A DNA stretch of 64,000 nt from Crocodylus rhombifer (taxonomy: Eukaryota > Chordata > Crocodylia > Crocodylidae): contig JAVSML010021681.1 in the NCBI GenBank assembly GCA_038503035.1, positions 186,001 to 250,000 of the forward strand, in the 5' to 3' direction. Below are positions 1 through 12,507 of this stretch, piece by piece. The notes under the pieces are model-generated. The model searched no databases. It worked only from the letters and a program-made list of their open reading frames with translations, and had not been told where the DNA came from. A program made the position numbers and the translations under genes. Positions within the stretch are counted from its first letter, which is position 1, and each line of letters opens with the position of its first letter.

Positions 1-163
1 TCCCTCCCACTCCTCTCCCCTCCCCCAGCAGACTTACCAGCCAGACGCTGCTCTCCAAACTGCTGGGCTTCATATCAGCAATCGGATTAGTATCAGCCAA
101 TATGGCTCATTAATAATTGGCCATTGGTTATTAGCCCAAAAAATCTTTATCTGTGCATCCCTA
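1..163. mobile_element. hAT-like element, right end (cut by window)
   Basis: The terminal sequence ctttatctgtgcatcccta matches, in inverted orientation, the TIR of the element at 2293-3115, and the preceding 160 bases align with that element's right part (cagacttaccagcc versus cagatttacaagcc, then cagcc/ggccattggt). It is the same non-autonomous family. The left end is outside the window, so the target duplication cannot be tested. Confidence 0.7.
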
Positions 164-769
164 ATGCTTTGCATATTTAAAAATTAGGCCCATAATTTAT
201 TGTCATATTGAAATGGCTTTGTTTTTGCAATAAAAACATCTGCAAGTAAATAGGCTATCCAAATACCTTGGCATGCAGAACTGTTGCTTTGTGAATGGTA
301 TATTGTACCATCAATAAGATATAAAATAGGGTACATATCCATGGATTTATTACAAATAAAATAGGAATAAGGTAAGGCCACTAATCTTTTAATGCTAACT
401 TTCAGCACAGAAGGATAATTATACTGATCAACCCAACCAGAGGTTATCATTAGAGTTACAAAAGAGGTTAATATTTATGATTCTGAATCCTTTAGCAGTG
501 TTGGATATCATACATATATTAGCATTTGGCATCAATAATAGATATTTTTAAGACATTACCCTAATCTATTAATTTTGGACTGGCACTAGTGGTTACAGTT
601 TTGGACACAAAATTCCGAAGAGATAAATATGCATTATGAACAGCTTCCTTATGTAACATGTCAAGCATTTCTATTAACTACTCTAGCACTGCGCTGTTCT
701 GGGTCTAAGTACAACATGTAGTGCTAACAAGATAATTTGCATTGCTGTTGCAGCATTAATATTTTTTTA

Positions 770-1180
770 TTGATTCATAGATATAAAGGGCAGAAGGAAC
801 CATTAAGAGATGCTAGTCTGACCTTCTGGATAACAAAGACCCCGGAATTCTATTCAGTGATTCCTGCATGTAGTTCCATAAATCTGTGATTGAATTAAAG
901 CATATATTTGAGAAAGGCAGCTTATCTTGGTAGAAAGACTCCAAGTGATGGAGTATTTACCACATTCCTTGATAGTTAGTGCCAATGCTTAATTATCTTA
1001 ATCATTAAAAACACCTCCTATTTCCAATTTTAATTTTGCTTAATTCAGCTGCAAGCCATTGGATTTTATTATGGCTTTGTCTACACAACTAAAGAGATCA
1101 CTGGTATTGGATACCTTCCCTCTCTGTAGATGATTCTGACTTGTGATCAAGTCACTTCTTGTCTCATAAATACTAAGCTA
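770..1180 (-). mobile_element. CR1 LINE 3' fragment, antisense
   Basis: Read on the plus strand, the segment runs ggcagaaggaaccattaaga, gctagtctgaccttctggat, then ccaagtgatggagtattta. This is the antisense signature of a CR1 3' region (the normal sense has the ORF end followed by short tail repeats). The insertion is old: many substitutions, no intact ORF. The boundaries are approximate. Confidence 0.65.
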
Positions 1181-1344
1181 CCTGAACCCTTTTAGTCTCA
1201 AGTGACTTTTGTATAGGACTATAAAGGACCCCCCGCCAAGTCACTCAGTTGACTCTGCTGCTACTGCAGGCAACCACATCATGTAATCCTGTTCATAAAC
1301 CTAGAACTGCCTTAAAACTGTTCAGTTTTTAATTGCCCCCACTA

Positions 1345-1830
1345 CTCCTAATGGGAGGCTGTTCCAGCACCTCATTCCTCTAATGGATAGAAACCTTATT
1401 GTACTATCCAGCCTAATTTTTATTTATGGACAGTTTATACCCATTTGTTCCTGTGCCAACATTGTCCTTTAAATAGCCATTTTTCCTCCCTGATACTTAC
1501 CCCAATTATGTATTTATAAAGTGCAATCTTATCCCCTCACATATTTGCTATACACAAACTTTACCCTTTTCATCTCCTTTTATAACAGAGCTCTCTTCAT
1601 TCCCATCATCATGCTACCAGCTACTCTGTACTTGTTATACTCTGAATTCACCTCTCCTGAACATGGGTGACCAGACCTAGACACAGAAGTTCCTTGTACA
1701 ATGGCATTACGATTTTCTTAATTCTCCTATAAATACCTCCTCCTTATACATTTGCCTTTTCACAGCCATGGATAGTATAGTTACCTGATAACTGGCTAAC
1801 GCAACTAGGCCTTTCACCTCCTCTGTACGG
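1345..1830 (-). mobile_element. CR1 LINE fragment, antisense, second family
   Basis: Phrases such as ggctgttccagcacctcatt, ttatggacagtttatacc, ttgttcctgtgccaacattg and gaacatgggtgaccagac are typical of antisense CR1 ORF2 C-terminal sequence in sauropsids. It belongs to a different subfamily from the neighbouring fragment. It is degenerate and non-coding. The ends are approximate. Confidence 0.7.
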
Positions 1831-2292
1831 TGTCCAACTTTAAAATATATATATATTTTTTAATGTGGCCACTAGAATTAGACACAAGTATAATGCTGAA
1901 CTCATTAAATGAGGAATAAATACTACTTCAGCCTATCCTCAACTCTAAAGTCCACTGTTTAATACAGAAGCAATCAACCTATGGCTTTCAGATCAAATCC
2001 AGCTCACAGAACCACTGGATCTGGCTCTCAGATTTGGGGCTTTGACATACAGGCATTCTCCCCCATGCCATAACAGAGACAAGCAGCAGTGGAGACCAGG
2101 TCCTAGCACCTGCCTACCCACCAGTGATTCAGGGTGGGTCATTCTAGCCCGCAGCCAGAAAAGGTTACCTACTCCTGTTTTAATATATTTAAGTGCTAAG
2201 TTAGCCCTATTTGCTATGGCAATTCTAACAAAGCCTATGGTTGGTAACCTAGAACAGGCTTAGAATAATTGCTTTCCAAATACCATCCCAGA

Positions 2293-3115
2293 TAGAGGTG
2301 CACTGATGCATCGCTCCCATATCGGATGGCACTGATATAGGGAAAAACCAAAGCATCAGAAATTGGCTTTTTTTGCCTGATGTGGCCAATAACGTGGCCA
2401 ATAAATGCCCTATGCACGTGCACTGCCACAACATGCACACGGCCAGGGGTGCAGCCCGGCGGCATGGAGACCAGTATCAGGCTGGTAAGTCTGGTGTGGT
2501 GGAAGGGGTACAGATTGAGGTCTCTGTGGTGAGGAGGGAGTGGGGCTGGGACAGAGCTGTGGCTCATCCAGGGGGACATGGGGGGTGGCTTCCATCCTGC
2601 ATGCACCCCAGGAGGAAAAGGGGGGGCACACCTCTGCCCCAGATTTACACATGGGGCAGGACAGGGTGGCTTGCAGCTGTGGGCTGGGGGAGCCAGGGTG
2701 GCTTGCAGCTGTGGGCTGGGGGAGTGAGGGGGGGAGGGAGCTGGGCCAGGCTGCACTTGGGGCGGGCAGCACTGGGGAAGGACTACAGGGGAGGTGGAGG
2801 GGGTATAGAGAATTTTAGGGTGGCTGCAACCCTGCCCCATAGCCCCCTCCCAGCACCCACATCGCCTGCCCTGAGAGCAGCCTGGCCCTGGACAGGCAGC
2901 GCCTACTCCAGCTAAACTCCCTCCCTCACCGTGGGGGCCTCGATCTGCCCTCCCCATGTTCCTTCCCTCCTCTCACCCCTTCCAACACCCCAGATTTACA
3001 AGCCCAATGCTGGTCTCCAAGCTGCATATTGGAATTGAATCGATATCAGCTGATGCTGCTCCTTAAACATCAGCCATTGGTATTGGCCCAAACAATCTCT
3101 ATCGGTGCACCCCTA
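2293..3115. mobile_element. Non-autonomous hAT-like transposon with perfect TSD
   Basis: The 823-bp element has terminal inverted repeats: left TAGAGGTGCACTGATGCAT; right, reverse-complemented, TAGGGGTGCACCGATAGAG. It is flanked by an exact 8-bp direct repeat ATCCCAGA (2285-2292 and 3116-3123), the TSD length expected for the hAT superfamily. The interior is G/C-rich and includes a 32-bp tandem duplication near 2669-2725. No transposase is encoded; the ORFs over it are low-complexity artefacts. A partial second copy lies at 1-163. Confidence 0.88.
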
Positions 3116-3615
3116 ATCCCAGATCCTTAAAAATATGGCCCAGATTGCATCCTGCCATATTAATGCATGTTTGATTGTACCCAGCTTATCTAGTTTCTTC
3201 TAAAAACCACAGAGATCACACTGACATTTTAGATTCCACAAAGAATACACAGAATACAATTCTATTCCTGTATTATATTTTCTATTAGTTCTCTGACTTA
3301 ATCTTTGCTAAACAAGACAACTAAGCACTTGCACACTTGACAAGTCAAGTCACTTGAGCTGAAGTGCTCTCAAAGGCAGTACAGAGGAACTATTGTCAGG
3401 GTTTCTTTGTGCAGGCACCTTGATTTTGAAAGTCATCCCTACACTAGGTCCACCACAGCCCAGATTTATCAACTTTCCAGAATGGCCATAAAGCCCATCT
3501 TTTTCCTTCTCTATGTTAAGGCTGTTGAAGAGGATCAAGTCCTATGTGCTTCATGGGCAGCTCTTTTCTCTAGGTTTCCAAGGTAATTGTAACTTATGAG
3601 AGAGATGCCCTATGC

Positions 3616-3889
3616 CATTGGTTCCCAAACTTGGGGTGCAACCCAAAACAGAGTCGTGGGGGGTCCTCAATAGGGTCGTGAAGGGCCTGCACACACAGAC
3701 ACGCACATGGCCTAGGAGTGGCAGGCAGGTGGGAGGGCACGGTGGGGCTGCTACACACAAAGGGGGTGATGGCAGATCTCCTGCCCCCGCTGCCACTGCA
3801 CTTCACTTCTAGCAGCCCCCACGGTGCCAGGTTGGAAAGTCCTATTGGTGGCCAATTTAGGGTTGCAGAAAAAAAACTGGGAACCACTG
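3616..3889. mobile_element. hAT MITE, 274 bp
   Basis: TIRs CATTGGTTCCCA (left) and CAGTGGTTCCCA (right, reverse-complemented) enclose 274 bp. The flanks are CCCTATGC (3608-3615) and CTCTATGC (3890-3897), an 8-bp target duplication with one mismatch. The GGTTCCCA terminus is typical of hAT/Charlie-type elements. No coding capacity. Confidence 0.85.
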
Positions 3890-4494
3890 CTCTATGCTAC
3901 ATCTGGCTACACAGAGACAGTTTAAAACTGAAATACATTAAAAAGCAAGATTCTGGTTTTACAAATTTTCTTGTTCTTATGCATTCCTTATCTATGCTAT
4001 GGAAGCCTAAAAATATTGCGAACAAGTGGCAGAAACAAGTAACGTTTAAGGCTGGCAATAAAGTTTTCATGAATTTACATGCAGTGAAAACACTGCAGAT
4101 CTTTCCTTCAGTTTTAAATATTATGGGTGTCTATCAGATATGCCCATTAGAAGTAACAGGACAAACTGATAAACCTTTTAGACATGTTACTCTTGCCTTT
4201 TCTCTCTCAAGCTTTTGCCACTAGATGGGGCAAGATAACAGTATAGGTTCCTTCAGTATGCCTGAGGTCACAGTAACAAGCTCTTCAAAAAGGTACTTCA
4301 AGAATCATATTTTATTTTCATTTTGATAATCTCCCTTGCTTACCTCTGGCATTCCTTCACCCATTTTGCCCCTTCCCTACCCATTGTTTTCTTAATTTCC
4401 ACCTATTTACATTCTCACTGACATCCTGTCTCACTTTTAGCTTCTTCCATTCCTTGGAAAAATCAGAACAGCATAGACTCTCTCCATGCCTGAA

Positions 4495-4800
4495 ATAACT
4501 TTGTTCCAACTACTCAGTTGGTCTAATAAAAGATACCACATCTACTCAAAGAACCTTGCCTTCCATTTTCAGTTTGAGCATCTCCACAAAAAAATTTTTT
4601 TTTTAAATCACACCTTCCATTTTTTTCTCTAGGTACCTTGAGTTAACAAAATAATACAGGCAGAAGACAGGACAGAGTGGCATCTTAAAGACTAATTCAG
4701 AGAGGTCTGATCTTTCATAGACTTCAGCTTATTTTATAGATAAAAAAGGAAGCTGTTGCCTATAACAGCTTATGCCTCTTTGAATTAGTCCAGGGAGGTC
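4495..4800. repeat. Degenerate interspersed repeat fragments
   Basis: The segment ccaactactcagttggtcta, followed by ataaaagataccacatctac, recurs in inverted orientation near 36530-36630. About 100 bases on, tggcatcttaaagactaatt resembles the antisense of a widespread vertebrate repeat tail (gttagtctttaaggtgcca). The class was not determined. Confidence 0.45.
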
Positions 4801-5340
4801 AAACATATGGCAGGGCCACAGCAGTGCAGCCTGTGGGCCAGCCCCAGCCCCCAGAATCACTCTATCCAGCCCACTGGATTACCAGTGTGGACAGGGGGAG
4901 TGGATTGCCACAGAATCCAGGGTCCCAGTGGACATGGCAATCAGTGGCAGGAAAGAGAGTGAGGGCTGACACTGCTACGGTCACTCTCCAGCCCCTTCAC
5001 CCATTGCCCTGCCTCCCAGTCCTCTGACTACCACCATGTGTCCCATGCTGGAGCTCAAACTACAACCCATGGCAGGGAGCACACAGCAGTAGCAGCTCCA
5101 GCACAGGGCACGTAGTGGTGACAGATTCAGTTCCTGCATGCAGCACGTAGGGGCAGAAGCCCTGGCTTTGGCATGCAGCATGTGGTGGGGACTGGAGCTG
5201 CCGCCATGTGCTCTGGGTTGGAGCCAGAGTTGCCACCACCACTACATGCTCCATGCCAGAGCCAGAGCTGCCACCACTGCCATATATATGTTCCAGAACC
5301 TGCTGCCACAGTTTCCTAGTGCCCCAGGCTGGATGTAACC
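4798..5340. repeat. GC-rich DNA-transposon-like block
   Basis: It starts with agggaggtcaaacatatggc, resembling the CAGGGGTCAAAC-type end of hAT MITEs. The interior repeats a degenerate unit around gcatgcagcatgtggtgg (near 5138, 5170 and 5260). No clear right terminus or target duplication could be paired, so it remains a probable old insertion. ORFs across it are compositional. Confidence 0.4.
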
Positions 5341-8300
5341 CCATATTTTCTTATGAAATATTGAACAAGAAAGAATGATGTTAGGCATTTATTTGACTGA
5401 AAAGTTAGATATCCTTCAAACTATCATTTACATGTATGTACTTTGTTAACAGCAGTCCTTCCCTTGCCTGTAAATTCAGACTTCTTGGTTAGTGGGGTCT
5501 TTCACTGAGGAAAGAGAGATGGCTTTTTAAATTCACCTTTAGAATGCAAAACTTCTCCTCTTATGAAGGTAACTATTTATGCATTTAAATTACCTATTCA
5601 AGATTTTAAAAAAATCTAAAGTGGAGAATTATTTCCTTGTTCTTGCAGTTGGCAGCAGACTAGCTCATGTCAGCATAATCCAATACAGTAATGATATGTA
5701 TCCAAGAAAGGAATGTCCACATGTGTTAGAAATAATATGGGAATATTTTACAGATTTTTTTCCAAAATAAAATCAGAGAAACTCTCAGAAAAATCATTAA
5801 AATGGTTCACTGGTGCAAAGAGACAAACCTAAAATATCTGGGTTATTACCCTGATGCTGCACACCAGTCCAGACCCTTGGGAAGACAAATGCAGTTAGTC
5901 TGAAACATTGCTGTCCTCAGCAGTACTCAAATTACAATGTCTGAAGAACTGTATAGCTAATTTTGCAAATATGTATAGAAACTTTTACAATTTTTCTGTT
6001 ATGTGGCTACAGACCACAGAGAATAATTTGTACCTTTTTGACCGTTTTCTTTCTGAGATGCAGCTTCAAGACCAACATGGTACACTAGAAAGCAAAGACT
6101 ATGCTTATGGTTTATGACTGCACAGGACTCTCAGTTTCTTACGTGCCAGCCCAGCAGATGAAGTCAATATATGCAGCTTCATAGAAGGAACCCATAATAG
6201 AAGGGAACTTCCCTAGCTGAATCCTCTTCCTATGAAACTTTTCACTAGCTGCCATTTGTCTAGCTGAACCAGCCACAGAAAAATCAGGCCAGTGTCATTA
6301 CAGCAAAGAATTTCTTATTAGGAGATACTACTACTTTCCACAACATGTTAGGCTTTATGTCATGGCATTCTATTATCCTAATTAATCTCCCAAAGTGCGA
6401 ATTGCTAAGCACCCTTTCAGCTTCCCAGGACTTCACCTTGACTTTAAATAAATGAAAACTGGAAGAATGCAGAACCGTTCAGAGTCCTTCAGGTTTCAGA
6501 CTGCAGGATTGGACCCAATTGTGTTGATGACAGAATTTCCACCCTCTATTGCTGACAGCAGTGACTGAATACTTACAGAATGTGTCTTTCACTGCAGATA
6601 ATGCTTTTGTGCCACAAATGCTGGATGGGCACTGTTATGGAGACGGCTATTTACAGAGGTAGATTTATGATGCATTTATCGTGCACTAATTTATTAGCCA
6701 CTAAAGTGGTTGTTTAGCTGAAAACGAGAGATAATGTACACTCAACATATAGTGTTAATTTAAGTACTCAGCTCTTTTCCTGACAAAGTAAATTAGCCTT
6801 ACCTGAATACAATTAATTAGTGCTCAGTGCTTAAGTTCTGGTGGTTGCATATACGACAAAGTATTTATCTATAGGAGGTTTAAGAGGCCAAGGTAAAAAA
6901 AATAAATAAAAAAGCAACACATGGATCCACAAATGTAGTAGCTTAAAAACCCCCCAACCAATTAGTGCTGCTGAATTAAACTAAAATCCAGAGGGTCCCA
7001 TTAAGTTAGTGGTTCAAGGCTATATCATCCCTTATCCATGTATAAACAAGGTAATACAGAATAAAGACACTCAATTATACAGACGGGTTTTCATTTATTT
7101 ACTCCAAAGTGCACTCTTATGCTCCACCTTCCTTTTAAAGTTATGCTTGACTATTAATAATCAATAACCTTGTTACCATTAACCCTACCTCCTCAGCGGA
7201 GGATTCTGACAAAGGAATTAGACTTCCTGGAAGGAATGCACTAAATATATTGTGCATTACTTGGGGCTGGCAAGAGCATATCTACCCAGCAGGTTCCCAC
7301 TCCCATGTATTTATTACCATCTCTGCCCTGGTCATTGCTCTATGTTTTCCACTGGAAGTTGACTTTGAGAATAGACGGTTTAGTTATGTTATAGTCTTGA
7401 GATTAGACAGCCTCTAGGAAACAAGTGTTTTTTGAGTGGGGATTGAATTGCTTTCTTTCTTGGTACTGGTGTTTCAGCAATGAAACTCACCTATCCAGAG
7501 GATTTAAATGGGGGATTTGTGGGTACAAATAACAAATGATTTTTATAAACGCCCAGAGATACTGTAGAAGTGGTTCCCTTGTATACTTCACAATCTTTAA
7601 AATCATATATCCATGGGGTGACAGAAACCAATTCAGTAATGAAATATAGTTCTTTTTAAAGCACTTGATAATATCACCAACATCAAGAAAAACAGAAAAT
7701 GCATTTTCTCATTATTTTCGTATTTGTGGATGCTATTCTATAGAAATGCATAACTCACAAGTCTCAGTACAGAAAAAAATGGAAACAAATGGGACAATTG
7801 CTTATACTTGACATGAACCATTAGGCAACTAGTCACCTTTTATGAACCCCAAATTTGAGCACATTATTTTCAAATTTTAAGAGCAGGCAAATTCACAGAC
7901 CCCACAAAATGATGGGAAATGGATGATGGAACAGCATAAAACCTAAGTTCCAAGAGCAGCTATTCAGGGGCTCAATACCTCTGCTGCATCAGCCAGACTG
8001 ACAATCAGCTGCCTCAGCCCTCCCAGGCCTTCTCCTTCTAGCTTGGGAATTAAAAAGGACCCAGGGATCTACCTGGCCACTTTGGCAAAAGATTATGTGG
8101 TTTGCAGCTTGGGACAAAGGATCACAAGCTCTTTCTTTTGACACTTGCTTAGAGAAGAGGCACTAACCACTTACTGGACACTGAAAGGGATGCAGCTACA
8201 AATTCACAACACTGTGAAAACTGCTAGTATGGACATACTGCAAGTAAAAATAATAATAAAAATACTTAATTCTTTGACAGCATTTTTATCAATAAACTTC

Positions 8301-8851
8301 AAAGTGCTTTAGAAAGCAACTCATTTGCTTAAGCCTGAGAGGCTGCCAGTAGAATTAATGGATGTATTGATATTGGACCTGCAACGGGAAACTCTGCATC
8401 AGAGGGAATTAACTAAGTGTAACCAGTGCTGCATTGTATACTTAAAGCTGCAGATTGACAGCACTTGTACTTCTGCTGTTGTTCACAGCTTTTCTAGAGC
8501 CTGAAGAGAACCTTGGAGCAGCGGGAAGAGTCACTGAGTACCTGGAGATCACCCACCCTATCCTGCCACTGACCCTGCAGCAGAGGTGATAGACTGGGGT
8601 TGGGGGTAGTGAATCAACTACATCCCTGCACCGCAGGTACCCTGGCCTCACCAGCTTCAGCGTGGTAAGTTTGCCCATGTGGCTGCAGCACTGGGGCCAG
8701 AGGCCTCCACCCAGCCCCAGGAGGGGAGGCACACTCCAGCCCCTGCTGGAGGAGCTGATGAGGTCTGAAAGGGTAGGACCCAAGCTACTGGCTATTGTAA
8801 TGCCCCAAGCTGGTGGGTCAGAGAGCAAATGTGGCCAAAGGACAGGAGCAC

Positions 8852-10412
8852 AATTCAGAAATATCTCGACAGATTGGAAAGCTGAGCCAGAGCAAACACG
8901 CAAGGTACTACACCTCAGGAAGAATAATCACAAACATAACTACAGAACGTGAGACACCCGGCTGGATAGCAGCACTACAGAAAAGGATCTAGAAGTCTTG
9001 GTGGATCACGGACTCAATAAAGTCTGCAGCGAGATACAGCCGCACAAGAGGCAAACACAGTTTTAGTCTGCATCAATAACAACCATCAGGTACAAGACAC
9101 AGGAGGTGATAGCGACTCTCTACTCAGCACCAGTAAGGCCTCAATTAGAGTAGCAGGTGCAGTTTTGGGCTCCACATTTTAAAAAGGATCCGGAGAAGTT
9201 AAGAGATGGTCCAGACAGGAGATAAACATGTTAAAAGGTCTGGAAGGCAAGTCACATGAGGAGAGATTGAAGGAAATAGGAATGTTCAGCTTGTAGAAAA
9301 GGCAATTAAGAGGGGATATGATAGACTTCACATATTAGAAAGATGAGAACAAATGACGTATCTCTCTAGTTGCAGAGAACAGAACACAGGCTGGTGGTTT
9401 GAAGCTGCAGCAAAGTAGCATTAAACTGGATATCAGAAACAACTTCCTCACTGCTAGAACAGTAAGGCAGTGGAACAGACTATCTAGGGAAGTTGAGGAA
9501 TCTCCATCACTGGAGGTGTTCAAGAAAGAGGTTGGATAGGCATCAGTCAGGGATGATCTAAGAGTAGCTATGCCTATGCTCTAGTATGGGTAATTTCCCA
9601 TACTTCTGGGCTTTGCCAATCGCTACCTGGAGCCAGGAAGATTTTTTTTCCCCCCTTCCTGTTGCTACAGGTGTTGGGGAGGGGTGTCTTCCTCAGCAGC
9701 ACTGGACATTGGCTGCAGCCAATACTGGGGATTGTGACTGGGCCATACCAATGCTCCTACTGAAACAAAACCCCAGAGGTCTTGTCCCTCTGCCCAGGGT
9801 CAGACTGATCATCACACTGGGGTCAGGAAGGGATTTTACCTTATAGTCAGACTGGTATGAACTGGAACAGGGGCAACATGTATGGGGCGCATGTGCACCC
9901 CCTGAGTGTGGCAGTGCATGCCCTACCAAAAAGCCTCCGTTGACACTTGGCAATGCCTGCAGGCGGTCACTGCTCACCACCCCACTGCTGACACTGCCAG
10001 TGGTGTCTACGTGTGGTCTGCAATCACTACTGGCCGCCAGCGGCCTGTGGGTGGTTGCCACGCCATGGTTGACATTTGCCACCCCCGCTGCCAGCAGCAT
10101 CTGCGGGAGCTCCACGCTTACTGTGGGGGGCAGGTTGCCTTCCTCTGTAGCAGGGGCTGTGGCCTTTTCTTTGGATCTTTAAAGAGTATTTTAACAACTC
10201 CTGCAAGAGCAAGACACTGGCCACCATTGTCTCCCTGCTTTACCTGGGTGCTTTGCTTTGTGGCTCTTTGGCAGGATTGCCTGTATAATTTTAGTAACAG
10301 ATTACACAAGGATTTATTTCAGGCGGTTCAGATACAAATGATCCTGCCTCAGGCAAGGAACTGAACTAGATAACCCCTGGAGGTCCCTTCCAGCCCTACT
10401 TTTCTGTAGTTA
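8852..10412 (+). mobile_element. CR1 LINE 3' part, interrupted
   Basis: From 8852 (aaatatctcgacagattgg) the sequence follows the CR1 ORF2 C-terminal coding region with many frame breaks; recognisable peptides include STTEKDLEVLVDHG and PVRPQLE followed by QVQFWAPHFKKD. The 3' tail (aactagataacccctggagg, tcccttccagccc) is at about 10363-10400. Between about 9870 and 10340 lies foreign GC-rich sequence that separates body and tail. The 5' truncation is normal for CR1. Inactive. Confidence 0.75.
9870..10340. mobile_element. Unidentified insertion inside a CR1
   Basis: This roughly 470-bp GC-rich segment interrupts the CR1 3' UTR between ctggaacaggggc and the tail near 10342. The start contains a short palindromic patch, ggggcgcatgtgcacccc. 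No paired terminal repeats were established, so the boundaries and class are uncertain. It must be younger than the CR1 copy it splits, if the CR1 continuity is right. Confidence 0.35.
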
Positions 10413-12294
10413 AGACAATCTAAATATAAGATCTGCATGCAACTGAACTAAATTAGCTTGATTGGCCACTTTTCTGCTCATTCTAACCCTACAAACCTGT
10501 GTACAGTTTAGCACTTAGGTCCATTTAACCCTAGTTAGATTTGATCTAAATGTAACATCTGTACATGCCCTCAACCAGTCAACAGGCTGATAAAAATATA
10601 GAACCTGGCATGATCACTGTGATCTCTGGGCCCAGAAACTGCAGAGGAAGATGTCTTGTAGGGACACTGTCCATGTACAGTGTAGTCCCCCTTACTGGTC
10701 TGAAAATATTTCTGAGCCATTTGTGTACAACCAGGAAAAAAAAGTGGCAAAAATGTTTGAGACCTGGAACAAAAGAGATCAATGCAGTAAGTCTGAAAAC
10801 AGAAACAGACTACTGAGGGGCAAGAAAGAAGAAAAGAGAAACAGAAAAAGAATAAAAGATGTGAAAAGGAAAAAAGCGAGGAGAGAATGAAGATAGTAGA
10901 AGCAAATACATACATATCTAGATTTAAAAAATGGAAGCCTGGAAGGGAAAGAAGAACAATATGGTTTTATATATTTGTAATGCCAATAAAAATATGGCTG
11001 GCAATTTAGAATGAAATAACTTACAAATGACTGAAAATATTATAAGCAAACAGCAACAAGGAGGACACCATTTTTACTTCTCTAAACAGAAGAGGACATA
11101 ACAGCATACTCCAGCAAGCAAGTTTACCTGTACTAGCATGTCTCAGGTACATTTTTTAAGGTGTTGGTAAAGTCATTCTCTATTAAGGCCCCTGGTTCCT
11201 AGAAAATGCTGGGAGGTTTTGAGTAGTTCCCAAAATCTGTGAAAGGCAGCAATAAGGAACAGCACTTCCATAAACACACAGAGGATAGTTATAACATATC
11301 CTCTCATCTCTATCTGTGACATACGCACCCAAAAATTACTGAAAAATAGTATAGACAAGCCCATAAAATATAACTTCTGTCCTGAACACTAGATTTCTAC
11401 TCGACACGCTATACCCTAATAACATACTGTACTAGTGAATGTGTGCACATGTACAATTGACATCTGCCTGATCTAGGGCAGAGAAAACCCCTGCTTTAAA
11501 TTTCCAAATCTGATAGTCTGAACTGCCCATGACTACATCCAATTTTCTAGAAGTGCCAGACACCCACCACTCCCACTGACTTCCATTAATAGTTCAGCAA
11601 CTCTGAAAAAGCAGGCCACTTATTCAGGTGCCCAAATATTTCATTTCTAACCTTATTCAGGTCAGAAAATGTTGGCCCCTACCACTGCTCAAAGAAAATG
11701 CATTTAGCTCACACTAGGGTCATGGTGTTAAAGCTAATAGGCCCAGCTTCTCCCCTTGGCTCCTGCAGAGAGGCATATTAACTATAATTGTGATACCAAG
11801 AACTACAGATACCTTAGGATCATGTCACTTTTAAGGGTATTTTCAAATAAAAAGAACAAAACTATTGTAAAATTCATATTTCGTCCTGTCTACAGAAAGC
11901 TTTCAAAGGTGTTTTTGTCAACACGTAAATTATGCAAATTATGTTCCAGATCATATAATTGGAAAAGAAAAGGGTTAAATAACAACGCTTCTGAAGCACT
12001 TCCACTACTATACAAATATTGTTCAATAAACAAATAAGGACATTGAGGATTGGCTGGGTACCGCAGCCATTCTTCACATAACAGTTTACTGCTAGAATTA
12101 TCACACTTGTTCATTCTTGTCAGCACTGCTTTTTTGTTAATACAAAAAAATATTACTGATAAGTTAAAAACAGTAAGTTAACTTATTGTTGCCAAATACT
12201 GAAAGTTACAAGGAGCACTAGGTACACATGCATCTTACTGCGTTTACATCCAAATTTGACTGTAGTAGGGAAATTAACGATCAGCTCTTCTTAC

Positions 12295-12507
12295 CTGTGC
12301 CTCCCCGAGGTCATTATTCACCACAGTAAAATTTAGGCCAAGTTCTTCCACATCCCCTTCATAGCTCTTGAGGAAAAGCAAGTTTTTGTACATTTCGGGG
12401 TCTAATGAAGCTAAGTGATGAATATCCACATCTGCACTTGTGCCCAGCAACTTTGAGAGGAAAAAACTAGCAAATGGCAGCTCCACCAGCATATTTTCAT
12501 ACAGAGC
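12295..12507 (-). CDS. UBE3C: UBE3C exon, HECT N-lobe, about human residues 828-898
   Basis: This is a 213-bp phase-0 exon of 71 codons, from ALYENMLVELPFASFFLSKL to ELGLNFTVVNNDLGEAQ. The acceptor is aattttag and the donor CAG|gtaagaag. The sequence continues the N-lobe helices, which in HECT ligases include the E2-docking subdomain further on. A few positions differ from human (S for G in FASFF, M for V in DPEMY, G for D in YEGDV). The next human segment (starting VVELKFGG) was not found in the 12.3 kb to the left, so that intron extends beyond the window. Confidence 0.97.

Larger units (their letters stand above)
1..12294 (-). other. UBE3C intron, 3' part of window (incomplete)
   Basis: No host exon was recognised here. 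The stretch holds part of a hAT-like element at the left edge, two antisense CR1 segments, one complete hAT-like element, one hAT MITE, a degenerate repeat at 4.5-5.3 kb and a rearranged CR1 at 8.85-10.4 kb, all listed separately. The remaining AT-rich blocks (about 180-750, 5340-8850 and 10420-12290) show no coding signal. Part of 6560-6900 looks like possible conserved non-coding sequence. The many short ORFs fall in GC-rich repeat interiors or AT-rich spacers. Confidence 0.85.

Noticed and set aside
2235..2957. Long overlapping ORFs on both strands
   Set aside because: They lie in the GC-rich interior of a hAT-like element and have low-complexity Pro/Gly/Ser translations in all frames.
1..12294. 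Search for the remaining HECT exons
   Set aside because: No minus-strand segment resembling the following human peptide (VVELKFGG...) or the catalytic-cysteine region was found; they must lie outside the window.
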